NCBI RefSeq assembly: GCF_027943255.1 | Contig: NC_072897.1 | Span: 18,042,044-18,106,043, forward strand | Source of the DNA: Anastrepha obliqua | Lineage: Eukaryota > Arthropoda > Insecta > Diptera > Tephritidae | Direction: 5' to 3' | DNA: 64,000 nt | In this document: one piece after another, positions 51,125-61,909 of the stretch | How the letters are laid out: each line of letters opens with the position of its first letter | Position numbering within the stretch: the stretch's first letter is position 1 | Translations under genes and position numbers: made by a program | Notes under the pieces: generated by a model | Seen by the model: only the letters and a program-made list of their open reading frames with translations | Told to the model about the DNA's origin: nothing | Database searches by the model: none

Positions 51125-51780
51125 GTTAGTCAAAAATTAACCGATTTTAATGACTTTGAGTTCAAAATTATCGCCATTACTTACACGAGAGACTTCATGT
51201 AGAAACAATTGCAAAACAGGAGTTGAAATTTTTTTATTTTTCAAAAAACAAAAAGTGCGAAACAGGTGTTTTACTCAAAAATTCATTACTCAAATACAAT
51301 TCGTTTTAGCTACTGGGCATTCAGCTCAATTGAAGTTTGAGGTGTCCTCTTGATTTGAAAAAAGTTAAAAAAAAAATACACTTTTTGAAATATTGAATTT
51401 CGAAAAAATTTCGTTTTTTTTTTACAAAATAAAAAATGTTCAATTATTTTTTTGCAATTTTTTCTACATGAAGTCGGTCGTGCAAGTAATTACGATCATT
51501 TTGAACCCAGAATCATTAAAATCGTTTCGTTTTTGACTAAGTCATGAGCATTTAAACAAAAAATTTTCTTATATAATTAAAAACAATCGATTTTGAGGCG
51601 AAAAACAAAATTGCCGATAAATCTTGAAAAAAAAAAAATTTCGGGCGAACAAAAAAATACGTGTCTCATTATTTTGACCAGAGAGCAACTGAAAATACTT
51701 TTTAACAAGAACAGATGATGTATTTTTATTTAATGAATATGAATTCTTGTTTCATTTCGCAAATTAAAAAAAAAAAATTA
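51125..51780. mobile_element. inverted-repeat insertion between pol and env
   Basis: Sequence at 51125-51260 (TTAGTCAAAAATTAACCGAT, TTCATGTAGAAACAATTGCA) recurs inverted at about 51372-51543. A shorter AT-rich stretch follows to 51780. It interrupts the element between the integrase end and env. Exact ends and target duplication not resolved. Confidence 0.5.
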
Positions 51781-52855
51781 GATACCATATAGATAGATTT
51801 TATAATTATTACAACGCAACTGCAGAAGAATTAATTCTGATGAAAAGGATTAAAACACTACTAGAACAACTCACAGAACATCTACCTAAACGAGGACTAA
51901 ATTTCCTAGGATCGGCACTAAAATGTATCACTGGTATACCCGATCATGATGAAGTAACTCGAATTGAATCTACAATAAATAAATTAATCAGAAATAATGA
52001 AAAACAAAAAATAATGAACTCAAGATTCGAAAAACTCCACAAACAGAAATACATGATCAATTGCTACTTTTAGTTAGGACAAAAAATGCAGGGTAGAATA
52101 ATGAATACCTAACGGAATCGATAGATCTAGATGATGTTAGAGAAATAGTTTGTCATGAAATAAACTCTGTACCAATTATTAATGTATTAGAATATTCCAT
52201 AATCTAAACTGCAATATCTAACGAACTATTCATAACAATTTACAAATACCGAGTTATAAATAAATAAATAAAAATAAAAAAATGTTGCAAGTTATTTAAA
52301 CTCACGTCTCTTAACATTGGACATAATTAGATTTCAACAGACGAAAACATTGCACTCTGCGACAAAGAATATATCAGAATAAAAAATTGCAAAAATTACT
52401 TAAGCAAAAATATATGTATAACAAACAATGAACAAGATAATTGTATTAAATCAGTATTGGAAAATAGAAAAGCCGAATGTAAAATAATGCAGGACTATAA
52501 CCCTCAACTAATGAAAATAGAAGAAGGTTTTATCCTCCTGGATGGAATAAATGTTATAGATAGTCAAACAGTATCAGGAACTAAACTAGTTAGTTATAGT
52601 GATAAGATATATATAAATAATGTTACTTTCAGAAATATACACGATAGAATACTAAGAGCCATTCATCATAAACATTTTAGCATCCACATCAAATTTATTA
52701 TTTAATAACTTGGACTCACAGAAGAAGTTCATGATTCCTATTAAGGAACACCCAGTTGAATCTTTTATCTACTCATTCTTCACAATTATTTTTATAATAT
52801 TAATAGCATTGGAATTTTTAAATTTAAAAAAGCATTACGTAGCACTAAGGTAAAT
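51781..52855 (+). pseudogene. env-like remnant of old LTR element
   Basis: The fusion-region-like segment FLGSALKCITGIPDHDE near 51905 corresponds in place to the AWKWLAGNPDHHDF segment of the younger errantivirus. A membrane-anchor-like stretch (FFTIIFIILIALEFLNL) lies near 52780, and the coding remnant ends at about 52852. Several stops and indels. Dead. Confidence 0.6.
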
Positions 52856-52940
52856 CAGAGGCGGAGAATATTTTCAAGTTATTTATAATAGGGAACTGAC
52901 AAAGTTAACCACTCCTTGAATCGGGACGATTCATTTTAAC

Positions 52941-52949
52941 GAAGGGGAG
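52941..52949 (+). promoter_or_regulatory. polypurine tract
   Basis: GAAGGGGAG directly before the 3' LTR, the expected plus-strand primer. Confidence 0.7.
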
Positions 52950-53469
52950 AGTTAACGTCACACAAGTAAAACGTCACACTTACTCAGACACACACATTAA
53001 ATATTTTTAGAAAATAAGTTAATAATGAGCCTATATAAACAAATACATTAAGATTGGAATAGTTAAATCGTAAACATGACCATAAATGTAAAATGTATAC
53101 TCGTACTGTAAGCAATATCATAAAAATATAGATTAAGCATTAGAACAATCATGCAACGATAAACAACATGAACATACTAATCCCTTGTTGGATCATAATA
53201 AAACAGCAAACCTAATTATGTGACCTATAAATCTAAAAACATGTTGTTTATGATTACCCTACCTAAATATTAAGAACAAAGATAATATTCTATTACTTAA
53301 GAGAACAAAATAGTATCGGACAGGCAGTTAAGAAAATAAAGTTGAATAAGAAGCATAGCCTTCATATATGTATGTAAGTTTATTTTAAATAAAAGTAATC
53401 GCATACGCGTTGAAAAAAAAAATATTTATTATTATTTTTTTTTTCTCACCAAAGTGAAATCTTTTAACT
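52950..53469 (+). repeat. 3' LTR of old LTR element
   Basis: 520 bp, AGTTAACG...TTTTAACT, uninterrupted. It serves as the reference that defines the Helitron boundaries in the 5' LTR. Confidence 0.85.
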
Positions 53470-53473
53470 TGTG

Positions 53474-54480
53474 CTATGGTCTAGGCTGGGAATTGTGCCT
53501 TGTTTGTGGCCAGCTTTATGCGCGGCCTATTGGAAGAAAAATTGCAAGAACTTGCTTGCTGGTAATAGCTAAAGCCAGTGATCTGCGCGTATTGAAAGGC
53601 TGGCTGATAAATATAAGGCCCTCAAGAAAGAACTAACAAGCTGCAAATTGAATAATAAAATGAATATGCTGAAATGTCCAGATTCATGGGTGATACCAGA
53701 AGCAAAAACCTCAAATTTAGAGGCATCGAAAATCAAAAATCGCCAGTGAAAGCTGTGATACAGATTTGTGCTGCAAATTTTGATGTATATTAAGCGGACA
53801 CTAAAATGAATGTCAAAGCGGAATTCACATCTGAAGACGCTATACCCGAAATGAGGAAACTGTCTGGCACAGCTGGAAAACGATCTAAGCGATAACAAGA
53901 GAGCGGAAAAACGAGTGCTTTTACATTTTAAGAAATTATTTTTTGACATAATTCAAACTATAAAAGTAATGTCCTGAAAAACAAAATGAAAATTGATGAA
54001 AAATGGTTGAAATACTATAAAAATAAGATTTTAATGTGTGAGAAAGAGAAGGTCTCTATATTATTGCAAATACCTCTATAGTGGTAAACTAAGATACATC
54101 AGTTTTGATATTGATTATTTATTGACTAAGCTAAAAAACAACAATGTTAACACCAACAACCAATGATAAGTAAGGGAAATGTATCAAACTATTGTAATCC
54201 CTTGACTGAAACAAATAATATTTGTCGTATCCTATCATACAGTGTAGCTCATCTTAATAGTAAACTAAAGTTTCATGACTAAATATGTTAACACATTTAT
54301 CTTTAACATATTTATCTTTAAAAGATCCATGGAACGAATTTGTGAGCTAAAGTTTGTTACCATTATGAATATCGTTGTTTTATCAGCAAAACTAGTAGGT
54401 ACTTCATTTTATTTCATACCACAATACATTAATTGTACGAACTGGCAAAGCGACTTAAAAGAATAAGGAGAAATGTTTTC
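53474..54480 (+). other. unassigned region with a coiled-coil-like coding remnant
   Basis: Between 53580 and 53950 the plus strand gives a charged helical segment (LADKYKALKKELTSCKLNNK) and, in other frames, MNVKAEFTSEDAIPE and KWLKYYKNKILMCEKEKVS. They could be parts of one decayed gene, possibly a LINE ORF1. I cannot name it. Confidence 0.35.
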
Positions 54481-54799
54481 AAATCTGCATTAAATGCTCG
54501 AATGGGAAGTGAACAATCGCTAGATACGCACCTCTTATGTGGGCAGGCATACTTTGGGGAAAGTAGACACAGCAAATATTCGATATTAAATAGATGAAAA
54601 AGGTAAGCAGTTTTTAAATTTTATTGACGAAGTTGGTGGTGTTGTCATGAGTGGTAGACCACCCGGTGATGCTAATGGAGAGTTCACGTTTTAGTGTTTT
54701 AGTCATAAATTATGACATATCTTCATTTGATATGATGCATTTTGTAAAATAATTCCATATTGGTTCTAAAGTATTCTCTGATCATATGTCACTTGTCTT

Positions 54800-56130
54800 T
54801 AAACTTTTTAGCAAGGTCAAGTTGCTTTCTTATGCTCTAAATACATTCCCTCCAAAGTTGGTTTGGCTCGAAAAAGAGCGCAAGACTTATTGTAGAGTTG
54901 GAGTAGTCTATGTTTAACAGACATGGGTATATGGCATAACATATCGTAATTTATTTGATTAAAGCCTGGGCTCTTACCTTTACATAGTTTTAAAGCAGAA
55001 TCTATTTCATCAATGCTGATATTATTTTCAAGGGAAAGAGCAAGGTGGTCCGTGGCGTCGGTCGCACGCATGTAAGGCATATTGTTGGAAGAGGCTATGA
55101 ATTGGGGCGGAAAGTTGGATGTTTCCGAAGATTTTGAAATTTTCTGTGGAAATTCTAATGAAATGGAGTGTGGATTTGTGATTACAGTTTATCTACAGTT
55201 ATCGAATTAATAAAATTAGGCTGATATGCCCCCGTGAGAGTTTGTATACCCCTCGATATATATCGTGTAGGGGAGCTAGGGTTTCGGTTTTTCGTAAATT
55301 CTTCAAAGCTTATGGACAGGGAGAAGAGAAACCCTGTTAAAATGGGCGTTTAGCTTTTTGTAAATTATCAATGAATCGAGAGTTAGGCACCTTTGATAAT
55401 CCCGCTAGGCTACCATTTTCTCAAGTCGTAGTTTACCTAGTTCTGGCGACCACCAGGACACATTTCTTGAGGCTTTACGGGGATGACTCCGTGGTATTGC
55501 TAGGTTCGCTGCTATCCTTATAGCCTTGTAAATTGTAGCTGCTTCTTTACTAAGGTTGGTGTTGTCGAAGTAAGGAAAATGCTTGGCATTTAATATATTG
55601 TATTATTAAATTTCTCCCAGTTAGCTTTGGCAGAGGTGTACCTAGAAGTAATTTTAATGCTGGGGGTATTTGGGCGCAGAAGGAAAAAGAGCAAGCTATC
55701 GGAAAATGGTCACTGTTATGCAGGTCCTCAGGCCTGTGCCAGGATGCAATGGGGAATAGTTGTGGTGAACAAATGGTCAGGTCAACATGTGTGAATGATT
55801 GATGGGTGGAAATGTGTGTTGGGTTATTATTGTTGAGGACACAAAAGTTGGAAGCAAGAATGAAATCTTCAATTATAGTGCCCCTGCGATTAGCGTAGTT
55901 GAAAATTTTTGTGGATTAATATTCCACAGCCTTGTTAGAATAGATTATGTTAGAGAAGTTATGAAAATACGGCGAATATTGTTTGGGGCAATATGGTGAG
56001 TAATGGGTTTAATATGGGTTTCTTGTAAACAAATTATATGTGGCTTGCGATCTTTGATTAGAGTTTCTAGTTCCAAGTAATTATTTTGGTTTTGGTTAAT
56101 ATTCCACTGAAGAATATTAACCATCAATAT
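54800..56130 (-). pseudogene. jockey-like LINE: endonuclease and RT start
   Basis: The endonuclease begins at about 56127 (ILQWNINQNQNNYLELETLI, CLQETHI). NRRGTIIEDFILASNF near 55880, a DHFPIACSFFF-like segment near 55700, PWWSPEL-type linker residues near 55430, and RT-proximal KGKSPGFNQINYDML (54817-55080) follow in order. No FADD box. Many frame changes. Confidence 0.65.
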
Positions 56131-57026
56131 TGTACCTTTTTATGCTTGCTATTAGTGTTATTTTCAAGAAAAAACCTATAACTCTGGTTCTTGAAGCTCC
56201 CAAGGTGTAGTAGTGTTGTGCATCTCAGATATTGTTGTTAATAAGGTTGTGCAAAAATATTAAATGCCCCTCTCTCAACTCTTCTTAAGATTGAAAACCT
56301 TTTTACACATTTTAAAAAGCCTTTGAATTTATTGAATGCGAATTAAAACCATAGAGGTGTAATCGTTTCTTCCGGTCCCCAATCCTTAATGGGACATAGG
56401 GCATCAAGAGGTGTATTCATTGTAAAAATAAGCAAGAAAATACCAGAAAATAGTAAAGAAACCATGCTGACATTTTTACAAAAAGAGTACCTTATCTAGT
56501 TACATAACTTCAAATCAGGCAAAAAAGTTGTTTCCTTAACAAAAGAGTCTCGCTTAACAAAAAAACCTCATAAATTAAATTGTACATAAGCATAACACAT
56601 TTATTTAAAAAAACGCACATTTTAAAGACAATTTGTCACGCATACAAAGTTCTTTAAGTGATTCAATAAAAATTTGTTGGGTTATTTTCTTTGAATAGGC
56701 ATTTTAGTGCGTTTTTATATCCAAAGCTAGGCAACACTGCAGTAGCGAGAGAGAGATTTGACTGCCGAAAGCAGAAGAACACCAACAACACCTGCAATCG
56801 CGGGCAACGCCACCAGATGTTAAAAAAGAGTAAAGCTAAATAAAACTGAGTGAATTATTTAAAGAATTATTAAAACATGTATATTTTACAAAATTATAAA
56901 CATGACATTTTAATTAGAACAGCTAGAAAAATGTCTAAAACTCCGAGACTAAATAACAAAAAAAAAAGAAGCTAAATCAAGTGACGAAAATGGCAATCTG
57001 GCCATACTGGAGCTAAAATCACGTAA
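56131..57026. other. no intact gene; mixed debris
   Basis: A GGTCCCCAATCCTTAATGGG-type segment near 56375 may be LINE ORF1 remnant. About 56700-56830 is GC-richer with CAACACTGCAGTAGCGAGAG, resembling a 5' leader. Nothing can be assigned with confidence. Confidence 0.35.
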
Positions 57027-57515
57027 CTAGTTGTGAAATTCGCTGAGCGCAAAGTAACGGGACCACGATAGGCGCCATCTCATTATTCTTTCCATCATGG
57101 ATAGGACTATTCTGCCTGTAGGAGCTTTTACATTATTAATAGTTTTAGTAAGTTTGAATAAACCCGCAACTTCTTGTGAATTTAAAGCCTCCAGGATTTC
57201 TTTTTCATCCGTATTTTCCAAATTCTTGTCGAAAATTGTACCTTTACAAGTGTTAAGCGCTTCGTGAAGAGTAATAGAGACGATACATAGGCCGTCAAAT
57301 TTTTTGCATTTTATAAATTTCTGAGCAACCTTGAGAGATTTTGTTAGAATCAGCAGGCTGTCATCGCGTAGTAAGCTTACTGATAAGTATTCGGTACTAA
57401 TGCCTTCAATAGCCTTCTTTTTAGCAAAACCGCTGTATTTTGATAAAGAGTTGGACACATCGGCAGATTTAATGATATTGAATTTTGGATCATTGCATTT
57501 ATGATTTTGAGTCAC
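57027..57515 (-). pseudogene. ORF1 remnant of jockey-like LINE
   Basis: 162 codons, including EYLSVSLLRDDSLLILTKSLK, KCKKFDGLCIVSITLHEALN and NLENTDEKEILEALNSQEV, then TKTINNVKAPTGRIVLS. This is the RRM-like region that precedes the zinc knuckles in the 40-kb ORF1. The match ends at a junction near 57100, after which the frame runs into unrelated sequence. Confidence 0.65.
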
Positions 57516-57633
57516 GTCTGATAGAGGTGGAAAAGATGCTTATTTATTCACCTTTTTACATTTTGGCTTCGGGAAAATTAGCATACCATCGGTAAGTATG
57601 CTAAATCGATGCCCCGAACGAATCGTGGGGCTT

Positions 57634-57903
57634 TTACCCATATAAGGCACTCAGTGATATTCTTTTAGATATTTTACAAACCAGGTAATTTGTATAACAA
57701 TAAGAATGTGAAAAAATGGAAATGCTCGCGGAGTTTACCCAACTTCGATAATCACTTGATGCGCACAACCGTACGGTAAGAGAATTAGTCAGTGACTGAT
57801 GAACAAGATTAAATGATCCTTTTTGAAACTTCGCATGTTCAGTGTTAACTGCTATAAGCGGTGAATGTGAATAGTACAGTATTTCTACCTCACCTGCATA
57901 CAT
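57634..57903 (-). pseudogene. env start of decayed errantivirus
   Basis: GEVEILYYSHSPLIAVNTEH and FQKGSFNLVH correspond in place and pattern to the beginning of env in the intact-looking element. The similarity stops after about 40 codons. Confidence 0.6.
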
Positions 57904-57919
57904 GGTGCTGAAGAAACGG

Positions 57920-58760
57920 TAAAAAAATAATTCCTGATAAGACTTTTATGTACTATTTTTCCATTTGTTGTTATAATGACGTCTGTTTTATTTTCTTTTA
58001 CAACTACTCTCTTATATCTTAAATAAAAAATAATAAATAATTGGCGCGTACACTTCTGTTAGGTGTTTGGCCGAGCTCCTCCTCCTATTTGTGGTGTGCG
58101 TCTTGATGTTGTTCCACAAATGGAGGGACCTACAGTTTCAAGCCGACTCCGAACGGCATATATTTTTATGAGGAGCTTTTTCATGGCAGAAATACACTCG
58201 GAGGTTTGCCATTGCCTGCCGAGGGGCTACCGCTATTAGAAAAATGTTTTTATTAATTTTGCTTTCACCGAGATTCGAACCAACGACCTCTCTGTGAATT
58301 CCGAATGGTAATCACGCACCAAGCCATTCGGCTACGGCGGCCGCTTATATCTTATATCTTAGAGAACTTTTATTTCTAGAGTGTTTACTGATAGTTACCA
58401 AAATTGTTTCTCCTATTGAATAATGCTTATATGGCTTTTTATTTTTATTATGGTGTTTTAGATCTGATTCCTGCTTTTCTTCCAACTTCTTAATATTTTT
58501 GATTCTGATTTCTTCTAACTTCGAAGGGTCTGTGGTTATTCTATTACTAAAAAATGCTTCCACGGCTTTCCGATTAATTGTAGAGTGAACCGAATTATTA
58601 TTTTTATAAAGTTTTTCTCCGCTTTTGTACAACGCATAATTTCCATTCAGTGCGGTTACGTACGGTGGAGCTTTATATATTTCTTTGTATATCATACTGA
58701 TGCTCTAGCATAAATCTTATTCAAGCGGCTTCTAAGGACTTTTCATTATCTACATTTTTT
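57920..58760 (-). pseudogene. integrase C-terminal part, split by SINE
   Basis: SVHSTINRKAVEAFF, KPYKHYSIGETILVTI and RNKSSLRY correspond to the integrase tail of the 26.5-27.4 kb copy. The distal end resumes at about 58010 beyond the SINE. The catalytic core upstream of 58760 is largely deleted or unrecognisable. Confidence 0.65.
58022..58343 (-). repeat. tRNA-headed SINE, full length
   Basis: 322 bp with perfect 11-bp target duplication CTTATATCTTA (58011-58021 and 58344-58354). The minus strand begins GCGGCCGCCGTAGCCGAATG, with B box GGTTCGAATCT, and ends in a GGCCAAACACC-type body followed by an A/T-rich tail. RNA polymerase III would transcribe it; a LINE would mobilise it. Confidence 0.9.
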
Positions 58761-59064
58761 TTTTTGGAGTAACCAAGAGAAGCTATTATTTCTCGAAGGG
58801 TTCTTTTATGTCTACCACTGCACGGGATTTAACTATTGGTGTTGCTTTCGGTATTGGGTATTTCTTTCTTTGTAAATAAATACTACACTGTTTCACTATG
58901 TTATTGATTTTAGCTTGCATACCAGGGAAATAAAAATTTTTTTAAAGTTGGATTTTGTTTTCTTGGCTATTTCTATATGCTCTTTTGTGTTCTTTTTATA
59001 AAATCGTTACAATTTCTCTTGCAAATATTACCTTGTAATTTTTAAGATGAATGGGGTATATTCT

Positions 59065-59411
59065 CTACAATATTCCCAGTGTTTCCTCATTAGTTCTGAT
59101 ACCATTCACGACTGATCGATTAAGATATATTTTAAGTATAGCTATAAGATCTCTTTCACTGTAGACTCTTTCTATAATATTTAGTATGACGATGATATGT
59201 TGGAAATACGATTTCAAATTTATATGTTGAAGTGTCATCAAAACGAAGAAGGATTTGATTCTTAAAAACGTTGATTGGGGGATCAGCAAATGGAATGAGA
59301 TCTTCTGGTGAGCTTTCGTCACTGTGTTGTGTGGAAGTTAATGAATTTATTCCAGGTGGCCTTGAAAGTGCACCGGCAATTACATTTGTTTTTCCTGGCT
59401 TGTACTTCAAG
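59065..59411 (-). pseudogene. RNase H end of decayed errantivirus
   Basis: DLKYKPGKTNVIAGALSRPPG marks the RNase H end, with Gly in place of the conserved Asp (family ADALS). The linker to integrase follows (SLTSTQHSDESSPEDLIPF). Confidence 0.65.
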
Positions 59412-59506
59412 TCTTGATGATGTTCCACAAATGGAGGGACCTACAGTTTCAAGCCTACTTCGAACGGCAGATATTTTTTATGAAGAGCTTTTCATTCATA
59501 ATTAAA
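59412..59506 (-). repeat. SINE fragment (copy 3)
   Basis: TGTTCCACAAATGGAGGGAC and following bases match the body of the SINE family over about 90 bp. No tRNA head. It sits within RNase H sequence. Confidence 0.75.
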
Positions 59507-59521
59507 TTTTTCAATAAACGC

Positions 59522-60560
59522 TTACCATCGTCTTAGCATACTGTTGCTGTTTTTATTATTTAAGGCGTATGTTATTGGCTGATGGTCAGTTAAAATTTTA
59601 ACTTGTGTTGATCCATAAAGATAATTTCTTAAATTTTCTAATGCGCAAGCAATCGCTAGCATTTCGCGTTCAATTGTGGCACTCTTCTTGTTTTCTGAGT
59701 GTTCGAGATATGAATGATATTGGTCGGCCTTCCTGCGATAGCAGAGCTCCGAGCGCATAATTGGATGCATCTGTATTAAGTTTCTCAAATTTGGATAAGA
59801 TAAATTAACGTTTCTGCTAGTCAACGTACTTTTTATTTATTAGCATTTTACTTGATTTGTTCTTTGGCACGTGGCCATCCTCCCCTCTTAAAAGGGCTGC
59901 CAGAGGCTTTGCGATATTTGCATAATCCTTGACAAATCTGCGATAATGGCCCGAAAGAATTAAAAGTGATCCCAGATTCTTTACTGTCTTTGACTGGGGA
60001 AAATTCTTTACCGCTTCTTATTTTTTGGGTTAGTTTTTATTCCATCTTTTGAGATAATAAATCCTAGCGATTCGACTTCCTCTTTCCTGTACCTTCACCT
60101 TCATATTCGATTCCTGCAATATAGCGAATACCTTTTCCACGTTTTTTAAGTGTGCTTCCTCATTTTCGCCAAAAATTAATACATCGTCTATATTCATATA
60201 TAAAGCATATTCTTTCGATATGTTGTCGAAGAATATCATTCAAAGTACGTTGAAAAATTGCTGGAGAGTTCTTTAAGCCACATGGAAATCTTAGAAACTC
60301 GTCTTTCCATTATTGACGGAAAAAGCCGTCTTTTCTATGTCCCTACTCTTTGACGGAATTCGATGAAAACCGCTTTTTAAATCAATGACAGAAAACCATT
60401 TTTTATTGCCTAATTGTGTCAACATATCGTTTATTTCTGGGATTGGGTTTAATTTGTGATAATCTATTACCATCCTAAACTTTTTTTTCCGTGAGGCATC
60501 CGATTTTTTTGGTACTATGCATACCGGTGCGTTATATGGTGAACGAGATGGTCTTATTTT
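59522..60560 (-). pseudogene. RT and RNase H of decayed errantivirus
   Basis: MVIDYHKLNPIPEIND, FSVIDLKSGFHRI, MNIDDVLIFGENEEAHLK (YIDD-type box degraded to NIDD), [20 protein letters not shown] and ILTDHQPITYAL are readable in different frames. At least four indels. Confidence 0.7.
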
Positions 60561-60841
60561 ACCGTTTGAAATTAACTCGTTTAGTTGTTTTTCAACTTCG
60601 TCCTTTAGATACGTTGGATAAGGATAAATTTTAGCATAAATGGGCTGTTCTGTAGTTATGTCTGATTTCAGCTTCTATCTTCGATGTGTATGTTAATTTC
60701 TCTTCTGGTTCTAAAAAAAATTTGTGATATTTAGATATAAAAACAGGCATACCTGCTTTTGTGTTTCCGTCATATTTTTTGTTCTAATATGTATGTTGTT
60801 TACATCACGAGATACATATTTGTTGCTTGATTCTTATTCTT

Positions 60842-61198
60842 TTATTTCCTTTTATGGTCATAAATCACGGCAGACAGTTGTTTAAGGCTGTCATTACCTA
60901 TAATGGCGTCAAAAGACTTTAGAACTGGTAGCAGGAAAAATTTAATTGGGATCTCTTTATTTCCGAAAAGTTTTGCATGAATATGATGTGTAATTTTAAC
61001 GGGTCCTTTTACTGAGTTTGCATAGAATATTTCCTGGTTTTTTTCTGTGTTTTTTATTAAATTTGGCTGTACATAGCTCTGGTTAAATTCATTATCTATC
61101 AGAACCTTCATAGTTTTACCATTATCTAACCTACAGCTAATATAGGGAAGCGATGATTGGCTTAATCTAAAAAAATTAATATCAGTACACACCTCCAC
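60842..61198 (-). pseudogene. protease of decayed errantivirus
   Basis: 118 codons matching the protease of the younger element in style: YISCRLDNGKTMKVLIDNEF, KITHHIHAKLFGN and FDAIIGNDSLKQLSAVI. The catalytic DTG triplet is DNE, so it is inactive. The slippery sequence TTTTTTA lies at 61168-61174 just before it, at the gag end. Confidence 0.75.
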
Positions 61199-61519
61199 AA
61201 GATGATAATTTTGTTAATAATTGGGAGGGTTGTTAACGTATTTCTCTAAGCTCGGTTCTTGGTTTTTATTCTGCTCTTCAATGTTAACAAAATATTGTTC
61301 CTGTTTGGCTAGGTGAGGTTAGGTTAGGTTACCCTGGTTGGCAACAAGCCGCGCATAGACCTTTTGGTCGCTAGCGATACCAGAGGGAGACCAACCTTTA
61401 TGAATACCGAAAGTAGACATCATGTAGGGTGTCAGCGCTTTTGGCGAATCTAAGCAGCGCTTGGAGATCCGCATTTGAGACGTCCTCCAGACCCTCAAAC
61501 AATGGGACTCCCAGGCCTT

Positions 61520-61909
61520 TTAAACGCGTTTTTGATAAACCGGACAAACGCACAGAAGGTGTTTTAAAGTTTCCTCAACATCCTCTCTGTATTTCCTGCA
61601 TTTGTCCGTTAGTCTGATTAGATTAGTCCACCCAACTTCCCCTCGCCCTTTCATGTAGTCGTCCATTTCATTGTATATTGTATTTAGCGGTTTTGGTATG
61701 CCGTTCTCTTGTTCAAAAGGTAGTCTAACAGGACTTTTTGCTATCTCATCTACTATTTCGTTCCCCATAATGCCTTTGTGACCAGGCACCCAATAGATAC
61801 GCAGCTTACTGTTTGCGGCTAGCCTTTCTGTGGCCTCCTTGCTCCGTCGAGCAGTTCTGGACTTAATACAGTGCTTATTGCTTTTATTGCTGCTTGACTG
61901 CCCACGCAC
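61520..61909 (-). pseudogene. RNase H C-terminal part of LINE
   Basis: YWVPGHKGIMGNEIVDEIAK is the last RNase H motif (catalytic Asp region). A Cys/His-like tail follows (LIRLTDKCRKYREDVEETLK ... HLLCVCPVYQ), typical of LINE C-termini. It overlaps the preceding ORF in another frame, so an indel lies near 61830. Confidence 0.7.

Larger units (their letters stand above)
44260..53469 (+). mobile_element. complete but old errantivirus-like LTR element
   Basis: Flanked by TGTG target duplications (44256-44259 and 53470-53473). LTRs begin AGTTAACGTCACAC and end TTTTAACT. The primer site is of tRNA-Arg type, a polypurine tract lies at 52941-52949, and gag, pol and env remnants are in order. The 5' LTR contains a Helitron and the body contains an inverted-repeat insertion. 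Many stops and indels; the LTRs differ at numerous sites and by an internal gap of about 100 bp, so the insertion is old. Confidence 0.88.
57634..61310 (-). mobile_element. decayed errantivirus relative
   Basis: Minus strand, same general family as the element at 24592-32052: end of gag, protease, RT, RNase H, integrase and start of env in order, all with stops and indels. No LTRs in the window; the right side is cut by a LINE tail at about 61311 and the left side ends after about 100 codons of env. A SINE and a SINE fragment are inserted. Confidence 0.8.
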
